From NCBI RefSeq assembly GCF_032884065.1, contig NC_088879.1, positions 23,732,038 through 23,796,037 of the forward strand: a stretch of 64,000 nt of DNA, read 5' to 3'. Source of the stretch: Artemia franciscana (lineage: Eukaryota > Arthropoda > Branchiopoda > Anostraca > Artemiidae). A program made the position numbers and the translations under genes. Positions within the stretch are counted from its first letter, which is position 1; each line of letters opens with the position of its first letter. The notes under the pieces are model-generated. The model ran no database searches, had not been told where the DNA came from, and saw only the letters and a list, made by a program, of their open reading frames with translations. This document shows positions 44,148 to 55,090 of the stretch, one piece after another.

Positions 44148-44638
44148 CTAGAATAAAAACGTTTTTGGGATATACAAGTCCTTCGAATCACAAAAAAGGT
44201 TGTTGTGAAAGGTAGCAAGTCTTGAAAATAAGATAATTCATTTAATATGTCAGTAGTGATACCTCACTGGTTTTAAGGACTAGTCCCTCAAGACGTTATT
44301 AGGCGCATCTGAGTTTTACGTAATACTATAGTGAACCTGTAATGGTATAGTACATCTGATTGTTACGTAGCAGGAGTTATTGTAGTTCAAAATCAACTAC
44401 ACAAGCGACGAAGCCCAGGGTCTAAAAAAACTGATCATGGTCAAATGTTTACAAGTGAAGATGATATAATCTTACGTAACATGTCTTGGTTCCGGCGAAC
44501 CTTTATAACCCAGCAAAAACTGATTTTGTCACGACACATTACATGTTAGATCTTACAGCTAACTCACCTCAGAATTGAAAAAGAATTTAGTGTGTAAAAC
44601 ATCGAGGATATTATTCTTGGTATATTCTTTAGTAATGG

Positions 44639-44992
44639 GTGCTGCTACTCTATGATATTGAAGGCACTAGCAATGGTAAAATGAAACCTAGGGTACCTAA
44701 CATAGCAGTGAAAATTACAAGTGGCTGTTGGCCAACCCTAGAATCGGACGAGATGTTTGCAAGATATGTAATAACATTGAACAAATTCAAGTCGGAAGAA
44801 CAGTTATGCTTTGCAGAAAAAGTGAATGCAATGCATATACAAAGATTACAAGACAGATTAAATGCATTTGTGAAATATATTGGAGACAACGATCTGAATC
44901 AGTCTAGAAAAAGAGTGAGTTTCATACATTTTTTGTTTGATATCTTACTAACGGTAAAGAATCTTCATTCTTTGTTAGTCTATAATCGGTAG
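44639..44992 (+). CDS. Orphan ORF in the Polinton-like region
   Basis: A 117-residue frame with AVKITSGCWPTLESDEMFAR, YVITLNKFKSEEQLCFAEKV and a helical, charged end (AMHIQRLQDRLNAFVKYIGD). I do not recognise it. A strong GTGAGT donor-like site follows RKR near 44913, after which the translation becomes hydrophobic and less protein-like. So the real coding part may end there. It is the first of four short plus-strand ORFs that point toward the capsid genes. Confidence 0.4.
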   Translation: MLLLYDIEGTSNGKMKPRVPNIAVKITSGCWPTLESDEMFARYVITLNKFKSEEQLCFAEKVNAMHIQRLQDRLNAFVKYIGDNDLNQSRKRVSFIHFLFDILLTVKNLHSLLVYNR

Positions 44993-45015
44993 TGGTGAGA
45001 GTGTCAAGATTAAAA

Positions 45016-45141
45016 ATGGCTGAATTTGAGAAACAAAATCATACGGAATCTAGTGACTTTGGAAAATGTTTTATTCTAGAAGATGATTTTCAAGTTATCT
45101 CTTCAAAAAAATATTTTCTCAAAGAATGCTTAACGATATAA
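45016..45141 (+). CDS. Short orphan ORF
   Basis: A 41-residue frame from ATG at 45016 (MAEFEKQNHTESSDFGKC, then FILEDDFQVISSKKYFLK). A frame shift of one base would join it to another short frame (45126-45278) reading MRYNSPSLDYCMKLLRRWPV and ending at TAG. Together they look like one small broken gene. No family is recognised. Confidence 0.35.
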   Translation: MAEFEKQNHTESSDFGKCFILEDDFQVISSKKYFLKECLTI

Positions 45142-45418
45142 TGAGATATAATTCTCCGTCTTTGGACTATTGTATGAAACTTCTACGTCGTTGGCCAGTT
45201 GTATTTACCCAATTTATTGACATATTAATTCAAACAAAACCAAATGATATTGTGGATTTGCTTTTCAGCACTAGCTAAAAAATAAATTTAATACGGCCAT
45301 TTTGCAAGGCAAGAAGAAAGTGTGACGTCATTCGATCACTCCTCTTCCAAGAAGACATTCATTTTTATCAATCGTGGGTCAGTTTTTTTTTTTGAAGTGA
45401 GACAGTCAACATTGAAAA

Positions 45419-45724
45419 ATGTTTTACACGTGTCCATTATGTTGGTATACATTGGGCAGCTGGTCATTCTGTGAGAATTGTACTATTGTTGATGACTAAA
45501 ATGAAAAGTGTAGATTATGCAATCCTTACAAATTGCACAGAGGATACGCAGTGCAAATTACAGACTGTAATTTCTGTCTTGAAGATGTTTATGACTCTCA
45601 CACTAGAGGTTTCCCCTGTTCCAATTGTCACTATGGTAAATGCGATCAATGGGAAAATACTCAGCCTGGCATGATTGCAAAAAACAATAAACGTGATTTA
45701 AGTTTATTTTTAAGAGACAGGTAA
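45419..45724 (+). pseudogene. Small CxxC zinc-ribbon-like protein with internal stop
   Basis: From ATG at 45419 the frame reads MFYTCPLCWYTLGSWSFC and ENC. A TAA follows at 45497-45499. In the same frame the text continues with CRLC, CNFC and PCSNCHYGKCDQW to a stop at 45722. Five CxxC pairs in about 80 residues suggest a zinc-binding domain, perhaps two or three ribbons or a RING-like fold. The single stop breaks it. The last codons overlap a possible GTAACG donor. The protein may be an element-encoded nucleic-acid or regulatory factor (inference). Confidence 0.5.
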
Positions 45725-46020
45725 CGTCATGATTTTAAATTGTTTTGGGAGGAAGAACCTTGTTTACACTTCAGTTGTTGGAATAATAAGAGAGTCTGGC
45801 TTTTAGGACATCGCTGTGAAGATACTGGCTAATATGATTAAAAACCTACTAATTTTGTTTGGCTGTTACAGAAAGTGATTCTTCAAATGAGAATATTGTG
45901 TGTGACATTGCATCAAAAAAGCAAATTGAAACATGTGAATTTTATTATATGAATCAAAATAATATTATTGGCTTTACGAAGAGATATAGTAAAAATAAAA
46001 GTAATATTATATTTTAGAAA

Positions 46021-46125
46021 ATGTGACTCTAACTTTACATGCCAAGATTACTACAAGTTCAATCCTGATGAGCTACCACCACTTATCATTGCCGATGGTT
46101 ACCTAGATGTGGAAGAAGAAATCTA
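46021..46125 (+). CDS. C-terminal end of an orphan ORF
   Basis: After an acceptor-like TATATTTTAG the frame reads NFTCQDYYKFNPDELPPLII, then ADGYLDVEEEI and a stop. It is preceded at 45872-46010 by another protein-like segment (ESDSSNENIVCDIASKKQIE, then CEFYYMNQNNIIGFTKRYSK). This may be the end of the zinc-ribbon gene after splicing or frame decay. Family unknown. Confidence 0.3.
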
Positions 46126-46656
46126 ATGGACATAGACGTTTTATTGTGCATACAAGTTTTATTAACAGACAAATCAAAACATTTTTAAAGCATTTCAATC
46201 TTAGGGCACTGAAATTTATATTATACAGGTAGGAAAGGGTATTTTTAACTAGAAATTCGTTCAATTGAAGATTGTCTACATCAATGCTACGAATATATCC
46301 GCGACATCGAAAAAATAGAATATAATAGTGCATGAAAGGCACAGCTTTTGATTGGCGAATCTTGTACTCAATTTCGGTTTTTACTAATAGATTTTCCACT
46401 TTGTTCAAGAAAGTTTCTGATGCGAGACGTTTAGAATGCATACGACAGGCCAAGACGGTCAAAAAATTCAATATTCTTCGCTGTTTGAAAGATGCTCGTC
46501 AATGTCCCGTCTTTGCAGTTGATGGGCTACTATTAACAATGATAAGGGTATTATTAACACATTGAATATGGTCGAGGAAATCAGAGGATATGCAGAAGGA
46601 TTTGTATTTGGACATGTAGGAATCCAAATTGAAAACATTGATTATTTGATTTGTGT

Positions 46657-47896
46657 TCAGGGCGCCAAGTCTAATAAAACACTACCATCAGGAGTAATCT
46701 CCCAATGGGTTTCAAATCTATTTAGGTTGATTGAAAGAATTGATTCCAACGGTACGGCAAAGGTACACTCTAAACGTAGTGTGCCCGGTCGGAAAATGAT
46801 CATATCTTGAGTACCAGACAAACCCATTACAATGATACTACGCGTTTTTACAAACATTTCATAGGTTATATCATTTTCAAACTGTTGCGAATCACGATTC
46901 ACGGATTATATTGTCAATCCATATAGGGTCCTGTAGGAGTTATCGAAGGATAAAATGTAGAGCGGAATTCTATTTACTGTACATGCAAGAGATGAAAGTG
47001 CAAACATTTCAAATTTATGCGGAAAATTTGTCCATGATCCTATGGCTATAGCACTTTTTTCAAAGGCCAAAGCCAATTTTGAAAGAGCTTCACCATTGAT
47101 AGATGATGAATTGGTACAGATATGTGAACCAGTAGTAATATGCCGTTGATTCGTCATTGTAGCGGAACAAGCAGTTTGATACTATTTCCGCTAGCTTTTA
47201 ATTTCTCTATTACCAAAGCAACAGAACTCATAACCTATTATTTTCGTATATGAAGCATTGCCGAGGTGAAATAAATTGTAACTTAAGGTGCATTGCCAAG
47301 TACTTGTCGCAAAATAAAATAGGACGGAGCAAGTTGTAGCTTTATATCAATCTTAACATTGGGAGGCATTCATTGAGGTATATCATATATTTCATAATTT
47401 ATTTTCCATGCCAAGTGTGAATCTCTAGTTGTCGTGTCTTTAAGTATATTGCAAGAGATAGCAGAGAGATCTCTCGGTAGCTCCCAATAGCTCAAAATCC
47501 TCTCAACAGCTTAGAGAACATTGGAGTCATCAACATGAATTGTATATAACTTGCATAGTTTGAAAGATTGTTGCTTGTGCTCACCAACATTCCATTTAGG
47601 TAGGCACTTATTTGTCTATGCAAATTGTGCATTACAGAGTAGCCCCTCGGCTGCACTTGGTTTTTCACTGTTAATTTTTTGACAATGACATGCAGAACTA
47701 AAAAAGCAGAAGTCAAATCTATGAAATAGTCTTTACTGGAATAAATTTGAAATGGAACATTTTCAGAGAGCGGCTGTTGCGGATAAAATTGTTCATAGTA
47801 ACCATGTTTTACACTCACATTAAAATGTTCTGCATTGCAAAGATTTAGAGATGAGTTGACTGATGGATGATATTCTTTATGTGATAGATATGACAT
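46657..47896 (-). pseudogene. Polinton-type major capsid protein (F54H12.2-like), frameshifted
   Basis: A double jelly-roll capsid protein of the hexon type, here in at least three pieces on the minus strand. The first, 47896-47492, begins MSYLSHKEYHPSVNSSLNL and includes IPFQIYSSKDYFIDLTSAFL, the family's 'xxFxxxGSxxDYLDLxNTxLxVxxxI' N-terminal motif. The middle, 47157-46906, is weaker. The last, 46902-46657, has RPGTLRLECTFAVPLESILS, matching the 'RxGxLRLELKFxxPLxxxxxxxVYAEFE' end, and closes ITPDGSVLLDL. Frameshifts between the pieces mean no intact capsid protein is made. Confidence 0.75.
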
Positions 47897-47963
47897 TCCC
47901 AGGAAAAGAAATCCTTTTTCGATCTAACAATTTTTACTCATCATTTCTTTTTCTTCTTCTTTA

Positions 47964-48284
47964 TTAAGAGCGATGTTTTTCGCTTCCGGCCTGAGCTAAG
48001 ACTGATGAGGTATTTCTCGCCCTTTTTGAACCTTTTCCGCTTTGTCGTGGTTTCATTCGCTCGCCAAGGCATCGAGCGCTGGACCTGAAATTTTGTGAAA
48101 CACTTTCTTTAAAATCCCTCCCAGAGGCCCAATCGTCTAGTGTAGAGGACGCAAAATCAACAGCAACCAGTGTAATATATTTTAGCATGATGTAATGCAG
48201 AGAAAAGCAAATTAGCAAACCAACTGCCGAGACCGTAACCGGATATTGACGAACGACCCTGTAATAGTCCATTCCATGACCCAA
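47964..48284 (-). CDS. pX-like small basic virion protein
   Basis: A 106-residue intact frame. Its middle reads DDWASGRDFKESVSQNFRSS, then ARCLGERMKPRQSGKGSKR. This follows the 'xxDVxxGxxxKxSxxxRxxExxxxLxxKxxxxxxGxGxKR' pattern of the small protein that usually lies next to the major capsid gene in Polintons. A hydrophobic segment (VSAVGLLICFSLHYIML) precedes it. It is 68 bases upstream of the capsid ORF in the same direction. The function (core or membrane-active minor protein) is inference from adenovirus-like systems. Confidence 0.6.
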   Translation of the reverse strand: MGHGMDYYRVVRQYPVTVSAVGLLICFSLHYIMLKYITLVAVDFASSTLDDWASGRDFKESVSQNFRSSARCLGERMKPRQSGKGSKRARNTSSVLAQAGSEKHRS

Positions 48285-48544
48285 TTGTCGCGGTCTAAGA
48301 GTAACAAAATAGCAATCAAAATCAGGACAAACAAATCATTTTTTCTATTGGCAATGTCACTGAACGGGTCGAAAATGACATGTAATCTCAGCCAAACCTT
48401 TTGTTATTTTGCTAGATTATCGTCCAATTCCCTTCTCAATGTTGACTGACAGAGTTCCAAATACGAAGTATTTACTGTAATATATTAAAGGTGCTTTATA
48501 TTGTAGTTTTGAAAATGATCGTGAGTGGTTTTTCGTTCAAGAAC

Positions 48545-48945
48545 ACGTATGGGGGGGGGGCATTAGTATTACCAACTCTCGATGTCTCAACAAAGAACAC
48601 AAAAAGAAATATGCGATTGTCTGATGAGAAGCCAGGTGGATAATCTGCAAAAATAACACGACCCCTGCCACTGATGCGTCCAGCAATTTTACCATTGATT
48701 AAATAATTTGTTTAAAACCAAGACCATCTCTCAGATTATCGTTGAGAATAACCTTCTCATAATCAATGCGAACTAATGTAAATCTTGCACTGTTCAATTG
48801 AATAGTTAAATTGAAAGGCACCATTTTTACGAGCAGAGATTCTTCTATTAATAGCACGACACAAATCATTCATACTAACATATTCTTTGTATGGTAATGT
48901 GATGAAGGGGTATACACCCGAGTTAATTGATTCTATCCATTCCTA
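48545..48945 (-). pseudogene. Penton/minor-capsid-like segment, frameshifted
   Basis: Minus-strand pieces read ESINSGVYPFITLPYKEYVS, MNDLCRAINRRIS, then in another frame LNDNLRDGLGFKQ, and later GRVIFADYPPG and RIFLFVFFVETSRVGNT. Polinton penton-like proteins have 'GxYxSxxxLxxxIN', 'LSxxLxxxLGF' and 'LYVYxDxVExxxVGD' in this order. At least two frame changes are needed. Its place upstream of the pX-like ORF supports the call. Confidence 0.55.
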
Positions 48946-49099
48946 GGTAACGAGTGGTCAATCATGTGCTCTAACTTTTATATCATATCTGGCACATTCT
49001 GCCAAGCAAATCGAATTTTACTTTTCTTAAAATTAATTTTTGACTGTTTTAATCTTTTTAAATGCAGACACTTAACCTTATAAAAAGATTGAATATAAA

Positions 49100-49400
49100 A
49101 ATAGATTATTTCAACTCAAAGTAAGGAGAAACCTTAAAAATGAAAACGAGCAGAAATTATTACGCATATGAGGGGGTTGCCCCCTCCAAAATACTTCGCT
49201 CTTCACGCTAAAGCTTTTCAGCACTTTTAAAAAAGCTACTTATTGTTGCAGTTAAACGACCCTTGTGTTTCAGGATCCGCTTTTAAAGAATTTTTAAGGA
49301 GAGGGCAATCCCCCCATATATACGTAATAATTTCTGTTCGTTTTAAGTTTTAACGTTGCTCCTTAGTTTTAGTTGAAAAACTTGTTTTTTTTATTATTCA
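49100..49400. repeat. Foldback-family repeat, diverged
   Basis: Contains AAAGTAAGGAGAAACCTTAA, GAGGGGGTTGCCCCCTCC, CTCTTCACGCTAAAGC and then the reverse-oriented GTTCGTTTTAAGTTTTAACG with CTCCTTAGTTTTAG. It is an asymmetric relative of the long palindromes at 32.3 and 50.5 kb. Confidence 0.8.
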
Positions 49401-49689
49401 ATTTCTGGTCGTTTTTAAATAACGCAGGATATCTGGCAGAAAACTTCCCGTCCCAACGGAAACATCCTCTGGAAAATTAAATCATGGCGAAAATTAACCC
49501 CGGACAATTACCCCTAACATCTCCATGCGTAAAATTGAAAGACATATAAAGAGATTTCGCATAAGAATTCTAGCGAATTCCCCCAGTATAAAACTTCCCC
49601 TGAAAAGTTCACCCCCTGGAAACTTCAATCTCCAAGAAAAATTATCCTCGTGCAAAATCCTCCCAGCAGAAAATTCGCCATCCCCTTCC

Positions 49690-50260
49690 CACCCAAAAAT
49701 GTATGCATAGTCCTCAATAACAACTATTATACGTGAACAATGGGCAAATTTTATAACTTACAGACCTTTCCCTAGGGGCTGTGGGACCAAGTTATCTCCA
49801 AAGACATTGTTTTTGGACCTTTCAACAATGTAAAATAAAATTAAAATCTAAAAATTTCAATCGGGCGATTTTAGGGAAAAAGTGGCGTGGGAGGGGGCCT
49901 TGTTGTCCTCCATTTATTTGTTCACTTAAAAAGGGCACTAGAACTTGTAATATCCGTTTAAATGAGCCCTCTCCTTTAAACATTGAGAATCTCAATGTTT
50001 AATTTTCATTGAGATTCTATGACTCTTGGGGGGCATTTCCGCCTTTTTTCAAAAATCAGGAGAATCTTCTCAGGTTCGTAGCCTTTTATAGGTAATATTA
50101 AACTTAATGAACCTTATATATTTCATGTCAGCCTTAAAATCCCATTCTTTTTGATATATCCATTGATATCAAAATTCTGTTTTTTAGAGTTCCGGTTACT
50201 ATTGGGGCGATTCGCTCCTTACTTACAGTTCGTTACCACGCACCGTCTGCTTTATGTTTT
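49690..50260 (+). repeat. Dispersed repeat copy, diverged
   Basis: Follows the same block order as 54.2-55.1 kb: 'cttacagacctttccctaggggctgtggg', 'aaagacattgtttttggac', 'agggcactagaact' and finally CGCTCCTTACTTACAGTTCG with TTACCACGCACCGT. An internal short palindrome AAACATTGAGA/TCTCAATGTTT lies at 49977-50001. Confidence 0.8.
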
Positions 50261-50454
50261 TCTTTAATTTTTGTTCAATGAGGGTGCATGTAATGAGAGT
50301 ATACAAGAGGGATTGTACACCTGCGGTTAAGAATTTTCGATCATGGATATTGTAATTATACTCGTATCATGCTTCTCAGCCTCTCCAGTCAAGAAGGTGT
50401 CAAATGGCACTTAATGATGGAATCACTACGGCGTGCTTATAAGAGATTAAATAA
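50261..50454. other. Unique intronic spacer
   Basis: Short unique sequence between two repeats; nothing supported. Confidence 0.5.
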
Positions 50455-50740
50455 AAAAAAAAACAAGTTTTTTTAACTGAAAGTAAGGAGCAAAATTAAA
50501 ACTTAAGACGAACAGAAATTACTTCGCATATGAAAGGGGCTGCTTCCTCACCAACGCCCCGCTCTTGACGCTAAAGTTTGACTCTTTCTCTCAACTCTTC
50601 TTTTTAAAATAGTAAAAAACTTTAGCGTAAAGAGCGGGGCGTTGGTGAGGAAGCAGCCCCTTTCATATACGAAGTAATTTCTGTTCGTTTTAAGTTTTAA
50701 TTTTGATCCTTACTTTCAGTTAAAAATGCTTGTTTTTTAA
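50455..50740. repeat. Long palindrome (foldback element), third copy
   Basis: Arms again contain AGTAAGGAGCAAAATTAAAA, GAAAGGGGCTGCTTCCTCAC, GCTCTTGACGCTAAAG and their reverse complements around a centre with TTCTTTTTAAAATAG. It is independent of the 31-34 kb tandem duplication, so it shows the palindrome is a mobile unit. Confidence 0.93.
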
Positions 50741-52180
50741 TTTAATTTCTGAACGTTTTTCAATCAATGCATGTTTTGATTTTGGCTCTCCGCAGACGAA
50801 TAATTAAAACGAAATTTGCATATTTATTATTTTTTTTGCTAAATGGCTTTCTCATAATTTTGATCGAATGATTTTGAGAAAAAAGAGCGGGGGAGGAAGC
50901 CTAGTTGCCCTCCGATTTTTTGGTTAATTAAGATAAAGGCAACTAGAACTTTTAATTTTTTACGAATCTTTTTTTTTAGTAAAAGATATACGTAACTTAT
51001 AAATTAGCTTACGTAAAGAAGTTTTGTATTCTCATATTTTTATTACAAATATGAGGGGATTCGCCCTCTCGTCAGTACCTCGCTCTTTATACTAAAACTT
51101 AAATTTTGTCCCAATTCATTAAGAATGACCCCTGAATCACTAAAGCCGTAAAATAAATAGTTGAAATTACAAAAAATACTTTAGCGTAAAGAGCGGGGTA
51201 TTAGGTGAGCCCATCATATGGGTAATAATTTCTGTTCGTTTTAAGTTTTAATGCTGCTCTTTACTTCCAGCTGAAAAAAAACTTTTTCATATTTCTTTTT
51301 TCATTATTTTTTTTTTTAATAATGCTAGTAAATCCTGCGCTCCCTTCATGGAAATTTTCTTCCACCATGACAAATTCCTCGATGGAAAGCTCCCCCAGCC
51401 TATCCCCTTATTCTCAACCCCTCCCCCCAACCAAAAAATCATACTGAAAACGCTTGCACACTTCCCAATAACCATTACTATATGTAAGCACTGGTCAAAG
51501 TTTGCAACTTGTAACCCCTCCCACGGGGACTGTGGGGGATTAAGTCGTCCCCAAAGACACAGTTATAAGGTTTTTCAACTACGCTGAATAAAATGGCGAT
51601 CTCGGAATTTTGATCCGTTGACTTTGGGAAAATAATTAGCGTGGGAGGGGGCCTAGGCGTCCTCCGATTTTTTTGGTCACTGAAAAAGGGCACTAGAACT
51701 TTCATTTCCGTTAGAATGAGCCCTCTCTTAACATTCTAGGACAACTCGGTCGATACGATCACCCCTGAAAAAAAAACGAAAAAAAACAAAAAAAAAACAA
51801 ACAAACAAACAAATAAACACGCATCCGTGATCTGCCTTCTGGCAAAAAATACAAAATTCCACATTTTTGTAGATAGGAGCTTTAAACTTCTACAGTAAGG
51901 TTCTCTGATACGCTGAATCTGATGGTGTGATTTTCGTTAAGATTCGATGACTTTTAGGGGAGTGTTTCTCCCTATTTTCTAAAATAACGCGAACTTTCTC
52001 AGGCTCGTAACTTTTGATGGTTAAGACTAAAATTGATGAAACTTATATATTTAAAATCAGCATTAAAATGCAATTCTTTTGATGTAGCTATTGGTATCAA
52101 AATTCCATTTTTTAGAGTTATGATTACTATTGAGCAGGGTCGCTCCTTACTACAGTTCGTTACCACGAACTGTTTGATAA
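50741..52180 (+). repeat. Dispersed repeat copy (foldback parts plus palindrome-ended unit)
   Basis: In reverse orientation this is co-linear with the tandem unit at 31-34 kb: ATGCATGTTTTGATTTTGGC, AAGCCTAGTTGCCCTCCG, ACGTAAAGAAGTTTTG, then ACTATATGTAAGCACTGGTC, 'cccacggggactgtgggggattaagtcgtcc' and the terminal 'acagttcgttaccacgaactgt' palindrome (about 52152-52173). So the whole 1.5-kb unit also exists here in inverted orientation, somewhat diverged. Confidence 0.88.
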
Positions 52181-52229
52181 CTCTTAACTTTTGTCCCAAT
52201 TCTTTAAGAATTACCCCTCAATCAGAAAG

Positions 52230-52950
52230 GCCATAGAATAAATAGTTGAAATTACTAAAAACACTTTAGCATAAAGAGGGAGGTATTTAGGTGGAGAAAA
52301 ACACCACATATGCGTAATAATCTCTGTTCGTTTTAAGTTTTAATGCTACTTTGTACTTTCAAATAAAAAAAAAAATTCATTTTTTTTTTATTGTTTTTTA
52401 TAGTAATGCTAGAAAATCCTGCGCCCTTTTCATTGAATTTCTCTTCCCTCATGACAAATTCCTCCAAGGAAAGATCCTCCCATATAGCCCCCTTCCCTCA
52501 CCCCCCGCCAAAACAGAAAAAAAACCTGAAAATGTTTATATACTTCCCAATAACTATTACTGTATGCAAACACTGATCAAAGTTTGTAACTTGCAGCCCC
52601 TCCCCCAGGGACTGTGGGGGAGTAAGTCATCCCCAAAGACATAGTTATTATGGTTTTCGACTATGCGGAACAAAATGGCTATCTCAAAATTTTGATTCGT
52701 TGACTTTCAATTCCGTTAGAATGAGCCATCTATCGACATTCTAGGACCACTTGGTCGATACGATGACCCCTGGGAAAAAAAACAAACAAAAAAACAAACA
52801 AACAAATATATAGAGTAACAAACAAAAACAAACAAATATACAAACAATAGAGTTTTGTTTAATATTGAGCCATATTTACTATTTTTGTTTACTATTTTAC
52901 TATTGGTCGCTCCTTACTACAGTTCGTTACCACGAACTGTTTGATACAGA
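52230..52950 (+). repeat. Dispersed repeat copy
   Basis: Another copy of the palindrome-ended family with internal deletions. Landmarks are AATGCTAGAAAATCCTGCGC, 'cctcccccagggactgtgggggagtaagtcatcc', GGTCGATACGATGACCCCTG and the terminal palindrome at about 52919-52940. A (CAAA)n-like patch lies at 52775-52860. Confidence 0.85.
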
Positions 52951-53090
52951 GTCGGCATGCAACTGGAAGTGGAATAGAGATTCAGTGCAAATTCAAAAGA
53001 AAATTCAAGGAAATTGGCGTGTGCTAATTTTACAGATATTTAGCGGTAACATTTGAAAAAAGTAGAAAGCTAATACACAGTAAAATCGCT

Positions 53091-54180
53091 AGGTCCATTT
53101 TTGTGCCCTGAACCTGTCTAAAGCTTTTGACAGTATTTCTCATTCTCAAGTTATATTTTCCCTTGTCAGTTCAGGAGTCAACGTTTTTTCGTTCAGGTTC
53201 TTCAGTTTTGGTATAGTAATTCCCATATTCGGTTAAGTTTCACTCTAATTGTTATGGGAATATTCCAACCCGCTTGGAAGTACGTCAAGGTGGTGTTCTT
53301 TCACCGTATCTTTTCAGTATTTGTATCCGCAGTGTGTTATACAAAATTATGCCCTTTCTTTTTTTTAATTTGGTAAATGTCTCTTGTATTGCATATGCGG
53401 ATGATATACTTCTAGATCTAGCCGTTCTAGATCTAGCCTCTCGAATTCCGTATCATCTATTTCAAAACATTTCAAAATTGTTGGTCTGTCATTGAATATT
53501 GATAAGTGTGAGTGCCTAGTCTTTAATGCAAAGTCTATGCCCATTTGAAATCCGCGTTCTAACTTCTCCATCCATTGTGTCTCTGATTTGCGGCGGTCAA
53601 GCATTCATATTTATTGGAATCTACTAGCTTTTAGGATCAAAATTTTGCGACAAGCTTGAAAGCTTACCGTATTTGGTATTAATAAATAAATAAATAAATA
53701 TTGTACGGCACATCAAAGAAAACTTAAAGCGGGTTATGGTAAAATAGTAGCTAATCGTGGTCATTATTATCTAAAAGAGCTTGCATTGCTATACACTAGT
53801 TTTTGCGACCATTCAATACTTTTCCTATCTGGTATTTCACCTATCCTGAAAAAAGACAAGATCTGGCTGAATTGTGTATATTATATTTCCGCTGTCGTAA
53901 GTTTCTGTTTCATTTACCCCGGTCTTATAGGAAAAAGAAAATAATTCGGTATTTCGGGGCTTCTTACATTATTACTCCTTTGCGGAAGTTAGGCTCAAAA
54001 TTGGAAAAGGATTATATTTTTTTCTCTGGGCCCCTTCCACCTCTTAGTTCGTTTATTTTCCCGTTAGTTTTCACCTGTTTTCGCTTTATAGTTGTGTTAT
54101 CTCTTAGCAGTTCTTTCGTTAGTTGAGTTATGGTTGTGGTATATATGTTTTATCGCTCGTATAGTTGTGTTATTTTCAAA
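53091..54180 (+). pseudogene. Non-LTR reverse transcriptase fragment (third element)
   Basis: Plus-strand frame-broken text reads LSKAFDSISHSQ (motif A), VRQGGVLSPYLFS (motif B), CIAYADDILL (motif C with the two Asp), and GLSLNIDKCECLVFNA (motif D/thumb region). Downstream, RGHYYLKELALLYTSFCDH and CRKFLFHLPRSYRKKKI look like the element's C-terminal region. Because the motifs differ from the LINE at 0.2-2.3 kb (GVLSP versus GTKL), it is a different clade. At least three frame changes mean it is dead. A short duplication (CTAGATCTAGCC twice) lies at 53413-53440. Confidence 0.8.
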
Positions 54181-54259
54181 TTATACTCCATAATAAAGAG
54201 GCTCCGAACACCCAGCATTGTATATTAAGGTCTGAATTTGACGTTTTTTTCTAACGTGA

Positions 54260-55090
54260 CCAGATTCGTCCTGCGCCCTGCGACCTTTCCATTGAATTTT
54301 TCTTCCCCCATGACATATTTCTCCAAGGAAAGATCCTCCCACATAGCCCCCTACCCTCAACCCCACCCCCAAAACCAAAAAATCCCCCTGAAAACGTCTG
54401 TACACTTCCCAATAACCATTATTATATGTAAACACTGGTCGAAGTTTGTAACTTGCAGCCCCTCCCCCAGGGACTGTGGGGGAGTAAGTCATCCCCAAAG
54501 ACATAGTTATTATGGTTTTTGACTATGCTAAACAAAATGGCCATCTCAAAATTTTTATCCGTTGACTTTGGAGAAAAAACGAGCGTGGGAGGGGGTCTAG
54601 ATGCCCTCCAATTTTTTTGGTCACTTAAAAAGGGCACTAGAACTTTTCATTTCCGTAAGAATGAGCCCTCTTGCGACATTCTAGGACCATTTGGTCGATA
54701 CGATGACCCCTGGGGAAAAGAAAAAAAAAAAAAAAAAAAACAAAAAAAAAAAATAAATAAACACGCACCCGTGATTTGTCTTCTGGCAAAAAAATACAAA
54801 ATTCCGCATTTTTGTAGATAGGAGCTTGAAACTTCTACAGTAGGGTTCTCTGATACACTGAATCTGATGGTGTCAATTTCGTTAAGATCCTACGACTTTT
54901 AGGGGTTGTTTCCCCCTATTTTCCTAAATAAGGCAAATTTTCTCAGGCTCGTAACTTTTATATTTAAAATCAGCATTAAAATGCGATTCTTTTGATGTAG
55001 CTATTGATATCAAAATTAATTTAGAGTTTTGGTTACTATTGAGCCGGATCGCTCCTTACTACAGTTCGTTACCACGAACTGTTTGAAAAT
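54260..55090 (+). repeat. Dispersed repeat copy, best-preserved palindrome-ended unit
   Basis: From CCATTGAATTTTTCTTCCCC to the terminal palindrome ACAGTTCGTTACCACGAAC at about 55062. Landmarks in order are 'cccctcccccagggactgtgggggagtaagtcatcc', 'ggtcacttaaaaagggcactagaac', GGTCGATACGATGACCCCTG, an A-run, CACGCACCCGTGATTTG, GTAGATAGGAGCTTGAAACT, TCTGATACACTGAATCTGAT and TCTCAGGCTCGTAACTTTTA. It lies directly after the third non-LTR fragment. Confidence 0.88.

Larger units (their letters stand above)
44220..49010. mobile_element. Degenerate Polinton/Maverick-like remnant
   Basis: The minus strand between about 48945 and 46657 carries, in order, a penton/minor-capsid-like segment, a small pX-like protein and a major capsid protein of the F54H12.2 type. 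That order is typical of Polintons and adintovirus-like elements. The region to the left (44.6-46.1 kb) has several plus-strand orphan ORFs that converge on the capsid genes. I found no polymerase B, integrase, packaging ATPase or protease, and no terminal inverted repeats, so this is a fragment. Boundaries are set by the OGFOD1 exon on the left and by the dispersed repeats on the right. Confidence 0.65.

Noticed and set aside
44220-44560. Polinton terminal inverted repeat
   Set aside because: No matching inverted sequence could be found near 49 kb, where dispersed repeats have replaced the end.
46562-46810. Plus-strand 82-residue frame over the capsid region
   Set aside because: Shadow of the minus-strand capsid C-terminal segment, which carries the recognisable RPGTLRLE motif.
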